A DNA stretch of 11,577 nt. Source: an uncultured Collinsella sp. (GTDB lineage: Bacteria > Actinomycetota > Coriobacteriia > Coriobacteriales > Coriobacteriaceae). Where the stretch lies: positions 1-11,577 of the forward strand of contig URCS01000058.1 of the NCBI GenBank assembly GCA_900546455.1, written 5' to 3'. This document shows, piece after piece, positions 5,815-11,577 of this stretch (positions are counted from its first letter, which is position 1; the number at the start of each line of letters is the position of its first letter). Under the pieces are notes generated by a model. The model had not been told where the DNA came from and ran no database searches. It saw only the letters and a program-made list of their open reading frames with translations. The translations under genes were made by a program, and so were the position numbers.

Positions 5815-6741
5815 ATGCATTCTCCCCATCAACGCGACGCGCATCCACAGCCGGTGTGCAGCCGTCGTATCTTCTTAGGCAGTGCGTTTGCTGCGAGCGC
5901 TTCCGTCGTCGCCGGCGCACTTGCCGGTTGCCAGCGCCCCTCCACGCTGGAAGTGGCCCAGCCCACGACGGGCGGCGGTCGCGACGACCTGTCCGATTCC
6001 GTGATCGGCAAGGACAAGATCCGCATCGGCATGGAGGCGGCCTACGCCCCGTACAACTGGCAGGTCTCCGAAGCCAGCAAGTACACTATCCCCATCGACA
6101 ACGTGCAGGGCGCCTATGCCGATGGTTACGACGTGCAGATCGCCAAGATCGTCTGCAAGGCCCTCGGTGGCGAGCCCGTCGCCGTCAAGCAGGGCTTCTC
6201 GGGTCTTATCGATTCGCTCAACAACGGCCAGATCGACCTCATCATTGCCGGCATGAGCGCCACGCCCGAGCGCGAGGAGTCCGTCGGCTTTTCCGATCCG
6301 TACTTCATTGGCTACTTTGGCCTGTTCGTAAAAGAGGGTTCCCCCTACCAAAACGCGACCAAGCTCAGCGACTTTAGCGGCGCTACGGTGCTCGGGCAAA
6401 AGGACACCATGCTCGATACCGTCATCGACGAGATCCCGGGCGTTGTCCACAAAAACCCGGTCGACTCGGTCCCCACGGTGTTTTCGAATCTGCTGCAGGG
6501 CACCTGCGACGCCGTGACTTACAACACCGAGAATGAGAAGGGCTATATGGCCCAAAATCCCGGTATCGTCCCCATCCAGTTTGCCGAGGGCGAGGGCTTT
6601 AAGCAGGAGGTCACGGCAAATGTCGGTTGCCGCAAGGGCTCGGACAAGCTGCTTAAGCTCATCGACAAGACACTCAAGGGCATTAGCCAAGAGGAGCGCG
6701 ACCAAATGTGGGACGCGTGCCTCGACCGTCAGCCGGCATAG
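5815..6741 (+). CDS. Amino acid ABC transporter substrate-binding lipoprotein
   Basis: A 308-residue extracellular binding protein of the family-3 solute-binding type (SBP_bac_3), which captures polar amino acids for the adjacent permease. The N-terminus shows a twin arginine (SRR17-18-IFLG), a hydrophobic stretch and a lipobox ALAGC with C39. It would be a lipoprotein anchored to the membrane face, possibly exported folded by the Tat route. The mature domain runs from about 68 to 305, with IRIGMEAAYAPYNW opening lobe 1, DGYDVQIAKIV, and the hinge-region motif MSATPEREESVGFSDPYF. The ATG at 5815 is chosen because AAGG lies 6 nt upstream and the signal peptide starts properly there. An upstream in-frame ATG has no ribosome site. 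First gene of a three-gene importer operon. The bound amino acid cannot be told from sequence. Confidence 0.92.
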   Translation: MHSPHQRDAHPQPVCSRRIFLGSAFAASASVVAGALAGCQRPSTLEVAQPTTGGGRDDLSDSVIGKDKIRIGMEAAYAPYNWQVSEASKYTIPIDNVQGAYADGYDVQIAKIVCKALGGEPVAVKQGFSGLIDSLNNGQIDLIIAGMSATPEREESVGFSDPYFIGYFGLFVKEGSPYQNATKLSDFSGATVLGQKDTMLDTVIDEIPGVVHKNPVDSVPTVFSNLLQGTCDAVTYNTENEKGYMAQNPGIVPIQFAEGEGFKQEVTANVGCRKGSDKLLKLIDKTLKGISQEERDQMWDACLDRQPA

Positions 6742-6750
6742 GGAGGCAGC

Positions 6751-7899
6751 ATGAAAACCATTAATCGCCTGGCCTCCTTTATCAAGGCCGACCACCGTTA
6801 TGTATACCTGGGCACGAGTGTTATCGCGGCGCTCGGCCTGGCGTTTAGCCAACGCAACCCCACGCCGCTGAGCTTCTTGGCCCCCACCGGTATCTTCCAA
6901 GACTGCCTCTGGGCAATCCTTTGGGCCTGGCTCGTCGTGTCGGCGGCGGCGCTGGTCACCAAGCTCATGCACTGGAACGACTATCGCGAAAAGTCGCCGT
7001 TCGCATCCGAGCGCTGCCGTCGTGGCGCACGCCTGGGCAGCTACGTCGTGGTCGCCATCGCGGCAGTTTTCTTTATCGACCGCTGCGTCATGTCGTTTAT
7101 CGACCTGGTGCAGGTGAGCATTGTCTCGGATTCCAACCCCAGCGACTTTTTGTCGAGCCTGGTCTACATGACCTACAAGAGCGGGGACTTCTTCATTCGC
7201 GGTATCGAGATCACCATCGCGCTTGCCACCTTCGGCACCGTCATCGCATTCTTCCTGGCGCTGCTCTTCGTGTTCCTACGCATTCAGACGTTCGACCGCG
7301 TGGATAACGACCTGGTGCGCTTCGTTAAGAGTATCGGCCGCGGCTTTGCGACCGTCTACTCCACCATCGTGCGCGGCACGCCCATGATGGTCCAGGGCCT
7401 GCTCATCTATTACGCGGGCTTCACCGTTTTGCGCGGCATGGGCTTCGAGACCGCCCAGGCCAACCAGATCTGGAGCACCTTCACCGCCGGCCTCGTCACC
7501 ATCTCGCTCAACTCCACCGCCTACATGATGGAGGTCCTGCGCGGCGGCATCGAGTCCATCGATTCCGGCCAAGCCGAGGCGGCGCGATCGCTGGGCCTGT
7601 CGCAGTGGCAGGCCATGCGCAAAGTCGTGTTCCCCCAGGGCATTAAAAATGCGATTCCGGCGCTCACCAACGAGCTCATCATCAACATCAAGGATTCGTC
7701 GGTGCTCTCGGTCATCGGCGTGTTCGACCTTATGTACGCTACTACCACGGTCGCCGGCGTGTACTACCGCCAGATGGAGGTCTACTGCGTGGCGCTCGTG
7801 GTCTACCTGATCCTGACGCTCGTGGCGAGCCGCCTGCTCGAAGCCTTTGGCAAAAAGCTCGGTGCCGAGGCTCCGGCCACGCTGCCCAGCTCTAACTAG
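6751..7899 (+). CDS. Amino acid ABC transporter permease with extra N-terminal membrane region
   Basis: A 382-residue integral membrane subunit of the HisM/GlnP type, forming the channel for the importer. The permease domain occupies about 145-370. The cytoplasmic EAA loop that docks on the ATPase is intact (E276-AARSLG, followed by QAMRKVVFPQGIKNAIP). Conserved RGTPMMVQ (about 208-215) and the NSTAYMMEVLRGGIESI stretch (254-270) confirm the family. Typical members have about 220 residues. This one carries about 145 extra N-terminal residues with around three hydrophobic segments (about 18-32, 53-71, 97-111). The start follows GGGAGG, which begins in the stop codon of the binding-protein gene 9 bp upstream, so translation is probably coupled. 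It probably acts as a homodimer, since no second permease is encoded. Confidence 0.93.
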   Translation: MKTINRLASFIKADHRYVYLGTSVIAALGLAFSQRNPTPLSFLAPTGIFQDCLWAILWAWLVVSAAALVTKLMHWNDYREKSPFASERCRRGARLGSYVVVAIAAVFFIDRCVMSFIDLVQVSIVSDSNPSDFLSSLVYMTYKSGDFFIRGIEITIALATFGTVIAFFLALLFVFLRIQTFDRVDNDLVRFVKSIGRGFATVYSTIVRGTPMMVQGLLIYYAGFTVLRGMGFETAQANQIWSTFTAGLVTISLNSTAYMMEVLRGGIESIDSGQAEAARSLGLSQWQAMRKVVFPQGIKNAIPALTNELIINIKDSSVLSVIGVFDLMYATTTVAGVYYRQMEVYCVALVVYLILTLVASRLLEAFGKKLGAEAPATLPSSN

Positions 7900-7921
7900 G
7901 CTTAAGACGAGGAGAATCATC

Positions 7922-8707
7922 ATGGCAGATACCGCCACTACCGGCGTTGCGGCCGCCGCACAGACCAATGAGCCGCTCATCCGCGTCGAGGGCCTGCGCA
8001 AGAGCTTCGGCTCGCTCGAGGTACTCAAGGGCATCGACCTGTCCGTTAACCCCGGCGAGGTCGTCACCATTATCGGCGCCTCGGGCTCGGGCAAGTCGAC
8101 CTTCCTGCGCTGCCTCAATCTGCTCGAGACCCCGGACGCGGGCCACATCTGGTTCCACGGCCAGGACCTCACGGCCGAGCGCTGCAACATTAACAAGCTG
8201 CGTGAGGACATCGGCATGGTGTTCCAGGGCTTTAACCTGTTCAACAACATGGATGTGCTCGACAACTGCACGCTTGCGCCCGTCACGCTCAAAAAAATGA
8301 GCAAGGCCGAGGCCGAGAAGGTCGCGATGGAGCATTTGACGAGTGTGGGGCTCGAGAAGTTCGCGCACGCCGCCGTGGGTCGCCTGTCCGGCGGTCAAAA
8401 GCAGCGCGTGGCCATCGCTCGTGCCCTATGCATGAATCCGCAGATCATGCTGTTCGACGAGCCGACCTCCGCACTCGACCCCGAGATCGTGGGCGAGGTG
8501 CTCGAGGTCATGCGCAAGCTCGCTGCCGACGGCATGACCATGGTCGTCGTCACGCACGAGATGACCTTTGCCCGCACGGTGTCCGACCGCGTGGTCTTTA
8601 TGGACAAGGGCGTGGTGCTCGAGGATGCCGCGCCGGCCGAGCTCTTCGGCAACCCCAAACATCAGCGCACGCGCGAGTTCCTCTCGCGTTATCTCGAGGA
8701 CAAATAA
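7922..8707 (+). CDS. Amino acid ABC transporter ATP-binding protein
   Basis: A 261-residue cytoplasmic ATPase of the GlnQ/HisP class that powers the importer. All nucleotide-binding motifs are intact: Walker A GASGSGKST (52-60), Q-loop Q102 in VFQGFNLF, signature LSGGQ (155-159), Walker B IMLFDE (175-180), D-loop SALD (183-186) and switch H212 in VVTHEM. The first 17 residues are a low-complexity Ala/Thr stretch before the fold begins at PLIRVEGL. The ATG at 7922 has GAGGAG at 7909-7914, 7 nt upstream. The longer in-frame start at 7847 overlaps the permease and is rejected. It begins 22 bp after the permease stop, completing the operon. A GC-rich hairpin follows its own stop. Confidence 0.95.
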   Translation: MADTATTGVAAAAQTNEPLIRVEGLRKSFGSLEVLKGIDLSVNPGEVVTIIGASGSGKSTFLRCLNLLETPDAGHIWFHGQDLTAERCNINKLREDIGMVFQGFNLFNNMDVLDNCTLAPVTLKKMSKAEAEKVAMEHLTSVGLEKFAHAAVGRLSGGQKQRVAIARALCMNPQIMLFDEPTSALDPEIVGEVLEVMRKLAADGMTMVVVTHEMTFARTVSDRVVFMDKGVVLEDAAPAELFGNPKHQRTREFLSRYLEDK

Positions 8708-8730
8708 CCGACCGCAAACGCTTATGTGGC

Positions 8731-8755
8731 AGGGCCGCTCCGGTGGGGCGGCCCT
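8731..8755 (+). terminator. GC-rich stem-loop after the ABC operon
   Basis: AGGGCCGC (8731-8738) pairs perfectly with GCGGCCCT (8748-8755) and extends by a T-G and a C-G pair into the loop. It begins 24 bp after the ATPase stop and is followed only by TTGTCGT, a poor U-tract. It fits a weak terminator or attenuator between the importer operon and the peptidase gene. Confidence 0.5.
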
Positions 8756-8779
8756 TGTCGTCACAATCGAAAGGATGTC

Positions 8780-10195
8780 ATGGCCGAGGTTTGGCGCTTT
8801 TTTGCGCATGAGGATGATTTTGCCGATCTGGACGAGGCTGGTGCGTGCGAGCGCCTGGGCCGCGTGCTGTCGTTTCCGACCATCTCGAGTATGGATGCCG
8901 AGGCGGTGAACTGGCAGCCGTTCGACGACCTGCGCGCGTATATGCAGCAGGCTTGGCCGCACGTATTTACGGCGGGTAAGGTCGAGCTTATCGACCATTC
9001 GCTATTGGTGACGCTTAGCGGTTCCGACCCTGCCCTCAAACCCGTCATGCTCATGGGCCACATGGACGTGGTTCCCGTGGTACCCGGCACCGAGGCTGAC
9101 TGGACGCATGTCCCCTTTAGCGGACATGTGGACGACACCTACATTTGGGGTCGCGGCGCCATCGATATGAAAGACCAGGTCGCAGGCATTCTCGAGGCGG
9201 TTGAGTATGCGCTCGCACACGGCTGGGAGCACGAGCGCACCCTGCTGCTGGCTTTTGGCCAGGACGAGGAAACCACGCAGTTCGGTGCGGGTGCCATCGG
9301 CCGCGTGCTCGAAGAGCGCGGCATTGAGCTTGAGTACCTGATCGACGAGGGCGACTACCGCATCGTTCCGGCTGCCGAGTACGGCGCGGGCGAGGGCTGG
9401 CTTATGCATGCCGATCTCGCGGAGAAGGGCTACGCCGATATCGTGTTGAGGACGCGTAGCGAGGGCGGGCATTCCTCCAACCCCTACGGGGGCACTTCAC
9501 TCGAGGTGCTCAGCCGTGCCATCACCGCAATCTGCGATATCGAGTGGCCGACGCGCGTGACCGACTTGCTTGCCGCCCAACTCGTCGAGTTGGGGCTCTA
9601 CACGGCCGATGAAATTGCCGCCAACGGGGATGCCATTGTCCGCGATTGCCTCGCCAGCAAAAAGCTCTATCCGCTGGTGACGACCACCTGCGCGCCCACG
9701 CAGATCGAGGGTGGCAGCACCGGCGCCAACGTAATGCCGCAGGATATGTGGGCCAACATTAACTTCCGCATGCTCGAGGGCACGAGCGTGGCCGACGTTG
9801 TGGCGCGCTGCCGTGAGGCGGTTGCCGGGGCGGACCTTGCCGGTCGTGTCAAAGTGGAGCTGGGCCCCGGCAGCTCCGAACCCTCGCCGTCCCCGCGCAT
9901 CGGTGGTCCCGGTCTCGAGGCGGTTCGCTCCATCGCCGTCCGCTATTTCCGTGATCCAAAGGGGATGGAGGAAAACGGATCATTCGAGCCAGTGGCAATT
10001 GTGCCCTCGACCGTGATCGGTGCGACCGACGCTGCCAACTACCAGCACATTTGCCCTGAGTGCATTCGCTTCTCGGCCTTTGTGGTCGATGATGACGAGT
10101 GCGACCGAGGCGTCCACGGCACCAACGAGCGCATCACCCGCCGCGCCTACCTCCAGGGTGTTCGCTTCCTCATCGCCCTACTCCATACGCTTTAG
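8780..10195 (+). CDS. M20 family metallopeptidase (Gly-X carboxypeptidase / PM20D1-like)
   Basis: A 471-residue di-zinc hydrolase that removes residues from peptides or N-acylated amino acids, probably in the cytoplasm since no signal peptide is visible. The M20 metal and catalytic set is in order: H94 and D96 in GHMDVVP, D129 in RGAIDMKD, catalytic E163 and ligand E164 in GQDEET, E190 in LIDEGD, and H446 in GVHGTNE. The dimerisation domain inserts after about residue 225 (SEGGHSSNPYGGTS). GATDAANYQHICPECIRFSAF near 414-434 is typical of the longer carboxypeptidase S/PM20D1 branch, which also fits the length. AAAGG 5 nt before the ATG supports the start. The gene begins 72 bp after the amino acid importer operon. 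Substrate is not determined; amino acid or peptide salvage is likely. Confidence 0.9.
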   Translation: MAEVWRFFAHEDDFADLDEAGACERLGRVLSFPTISSMDAEAVNWQPFDDLRAYMQQAWPHVFTAGKVELIDHSLLVTLSGSDPALKPVMLMGHMDVVPVVPGTEADWTHVPFSGHVDDTYIWGRGAIDMKDQVAGILEAVEYALAHGWEHERTLLLAFGQDEETTQFGAGAIGRVLEERGIELEYLIDEGDYRIVPAAEYGAGEGWLMHADLAEKGYADIVLRTRSEGGHSSNPYGGTSLEVLSRAITAICDIEWPTRVTDLLAAQLVELGLYTADEIAANGDAIVRDCLASKKLYPLVTTTCAPTQIEGGSTGANVMPQDMWANINFRMLEGTSVADVVARCREAVAGADLAGRVKVELGPGSSEPSPSPRIGGPGLEAVRSIAVRYFRDPKGMEENGSFEPVAIVPSTVIGATDAANYQHICPECIRFSAFVVDDDECDRGVHGTNERITRRAYLQGVRFLIALLHTL

Positions 10196-10229
10196 AATCC
10201 GACAAAGGGACTGTCCCTTTGTCGGATTC
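10195..10229. repeat. REP-like palindrome, copy 2 (GACAAAGGG core)
   Basis: GAATCCGACAAAGGGA (10195-10210) pairs perfectly with TCCCTTTGTCGGATTC (10214-10229) around CTG. The stem starts on the last base of the peptidase stop codon. The core equals that of 3475-3507, while the flanking pairs differ in a matched way. No T-run follows, so it is better read as a repeat that may also stabilise or end the peptidase transcript. Confidence 0.75.
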
Positions 10230-10310
10230 CGTGCGGGTTATATGCAGGTTTGCCTGCGCACGCTATCATATATGGGTTAGACCGCAACTATGTACCCCAT
10301 ACGCGAAGGG

Positions 10311-10343
10311 ATGCGCATGTATCTGAAGATCGACATGCTCTAG
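10311..10343 (+). other. Possible 10-codon leader reading frame before prfA
   Basis: AAGGG directly precedes ATGCGCATG, opening the short frame MRMYLKIDML followed by TAG at 10341-10343. The second ATG at 10317 has better Shine-Dalgarno spacing. It sits in the apparent prfA leader, about 80 nt before the real start. Nothing about its residues suggests a sensing peptide. It may well be chance. Confidence 0.15.
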
Positions 10344-10423
10344 CTGGACTTACCCCCGCAGCGGCGCCCCGCGCCCCATCAATTCTGCCGATTTTCGCCT
10401 TCACGCATATAAAGGAGTCCGTC

Positions 10424-11491
10424 ATGCGCGACAAGCTCGAAAAGATCATCAAGGCCTACGAGGAGCTCGAGAAGAAGCTTTCCGACCCGGCCGTCGCCTC
10501 CGATATCAAGGAGTTCACGCGTCTCAACAAGGAGTACGCGCACCAGTCCGACCTCATTGCCGCCTCGCGCGAGTACATCGGCGCGCTCGATGACATCGAG
10601 GCTGCCAAGGAAATGCTGCACGATACCACCGATGCCGATGAGAAGGAGATGCTCCAGATGGACATCTCCGAAAACGAGGCCAAGCTTCCCCAGCTCGAGG
10701 AAGACATCAAGTACATGCTCATCCCGAGCGACCCCAACGACGACAAGAACACCATCGTCGAGATCCGCTCCGCCGCCGGTGGCGACGAGGCGGCCATCTT
10801 CGCCGGCGATCTGTACAAGATGTACCAGCGCTTTTGCGAGTCGCGCGGCTGGAAGACTACCGTGCTCGATTCCAGCCCCAGCGAGGCCGGTGGCTTTAAG
10901 TCCATCGAGTTCAAGGTCGAGGGCGACCGCGTCTACTCCGTCATGAAGTTCGAGTCCGGCGTGCACCGCGTCCAGCGCGTTCCCAAGACTGAGTCCCAGG
11001 GCCGCATTCAGACCTCCACGGCTACCGTCGCCGTACTTCCCGAGGCCGAGGAGATCGACGTCCAGATCAACCAGTCCGACCTGCGCATCGACACCTACTG
11101 CGCCTCCGGCCCTGGCGGTCAGTGCGTTAACACCACCTACTCCGCCGTGCGCATCACCCACCTGCCCACCAACACCGTGGTGCAGTCGCAGGAGCAGCGT
11201 TCCCAGATCCAGAACCGCGAGGTCTGCATGCAGATGCTGCGCGCCCGTCTGTACGAGATGGAACTCGAGAAGCAGCAGGCCGAGCTCGGTGCCGAGCGCC
11301 AGAGCCAGATCGGCCACGGCAACCGTTCCGAGAAGATCCGTACCTACAACCAGCCCCAGGACCGCGTGACCGATCACCGCATCGGTTTCAACTCCACCTA
11401 CAACGGCGTCCTTCTGGGCGATCAGCTCGGCACCGTCATCGAGGCGCTCGCCGCCGCCGAGCGAGCCGAGAAGCTGGCACAGGCCGTTTAA
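10424..11491 (+). CDS. prfA: Peptide chain release factor 1
   Basis: A 355-residue class I release factor that reads UAA and UAG on the ribosome and triggers hydrolysis of the finished peptide. The coiled-coil N-terminal domain (about 1-100) leads to AGGDEAAIFAGDLYKMY (118-134). The stop-codon tripeptide region reads RVPKTESQGRIQT, with P187-K-T189 as the RF1-type PxT motif, not the SPF of RF2. The catalytic loop G231-G232-Q233 is present in SGPGGQCVNTTYSAVRITH. RTYNQPQDRVTDHRI (306-320) confirms the class. AAAGGAG, 6 nt before the ATG at 10424, fixes the start; the earlier in-frame ATG at 10250 has no such site. No programmed frameshift is seen, again against RF2. Cys follows GGQ and Tyr replaces the usual Asp after NTT. 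A strong stem-loop begins at the stop codon. Confidence 0.97.
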   Translation: MRDKLEKIIKAYEELEKKLSDPAVASDIKEFTRLNKEYAHQSDLIAASREYIGALDDIEAAKEMLHDTTDADEKEMLQMDISENEAKLPQLEEDIKYMLIPSDPNDDKNTIVEIRSAAGGDEAAIFAGDLYKMYQRFCESRGWKTTVLDSSPSEAGGFKSIEFKVEGDRVYSVMKFESGVHRVQRVPKTESQGRIQTSTATVAVLPEAEEIDVQINQSDLRIDTYCASGPGGQCVNTTYSAVRITHLPTNTVVQSQEQRSQIQNREVCMQMLRARLYEMELEKQQAELGAERQSQIGHGNRSEKIRTYNQPQDRVTDHRIGFNSTYNGVLLGDQLGTVIEALAAAERAEKLAQAV

Positions 11492-11520
11492 GTTACGGCG
11501 TTTTACCAAACGCCGTAACT
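11491..11520. terminator. Perfect stem-loop at the prfA stop codon
   Basis: AGTTACGGCGTTT (11491-11503) pairs perfectly with AAACGCCGTAACT (11508-11520) around the loop TACC. The first base is the last A of the prfA TAA. No U-run follows on either strand, so it resembles a bidirectional or factor-assisted terminator more than a classic intrinsic one. The remaining 57 bp to the window end hold nothing I can assign. Confidence 0.55.
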
Positions 11521-11577
11521 GCTCGACGCTGCAAACGCCCCTAAGCGGCAATCTGACGTTCAATCGTCGGTCGCGTA

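Noticed and set aside
5875..6972. 365-codon minus-strand open frame opposite the binding-protein gene
   Set aside because: Mirror of GC-biased codons in a well-supported gene; composition is Arg/His/Asp-rich and motif-free.
10379..11563. 394-codon minus-strand open frame opposite prfA
   Set aside because: Leu/Gly/Val-rich antisense of a strongly coding, GC-biased gene; no ribosome site, no recognisable motif.
11541..11577. Minus-strand frame ending TRPTIERQIAA with TAG at 11541-11543
   Set aside because: Only eleven codons are visible; it could be the end of a convergent gene but cannot be told from chance.

Overview
The window looks like chromosomal DNA from a GC-rich bacterium. Codons end mostly in G or C, almost every start has a purine-rich Shine-Dalgarno sequence, and the gene set is that of an anaerobic, peptide-using Gram-positive. 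My best guess is a gut actinobacterium of the Coriobacteriia (Collinsella-like). This rests on general sequence style and was not tested by a database search.

Left part (1-3417), mostly minus strand. Reading along the minus strand, the order is an MFS efflux-type transporter (3417-2164), then an AAA ATPase with a DUF4143/nuclease-fold C-terminus (1968-598), then a low-molecular-weight protein tyrosine phosphatase (564-115). The last two are 33 bp apart and could be co-transcribed. AT-rich DNA in front of the ATPase holds three TGTA-N7-TACA palindromes spaced exactly 33 bp apart, the most striking regulatory-looking structure in the window. The plus-strand end of an unidentified gene may enter from the left edge and overlap the phosphatase tail.

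Middle part (3418-5814). A divergent spacer with two strong palindromes separates the MFS gene from a plus-strand gene for an acidic single-pass membrane protein of unknown function. An aldose 1-epimerase family protein follows. After it comes a 90-bp nested hairpin that contains a likely bidirectional terminator.

Right part (5815-11577), plus strand. A three-gene polar amino acid ABC importer operon (lipoprotein binding protein, permease with an extra N-terminal membrane region, ATPase) is followed by an M20 metallopeptidase. Together they suggest amino acid or peptide scavenging. prfA (release factor 1) comes next and ends in a strong stem-loop. The stop codon of the M20 gene is the first base of a 16-bp hairpin that shares its core with the palindrome at 3475-3507. 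The two copies differ by matched changes on both arms, as expected for a dispersed structured repeat.

The protein-coding content is ordinary housekeeping and transport. The novelty is in the intergenic palindromes: the 33-bp operator-like array before the ATPase, the paired REP-like elements and the nested hairpins.
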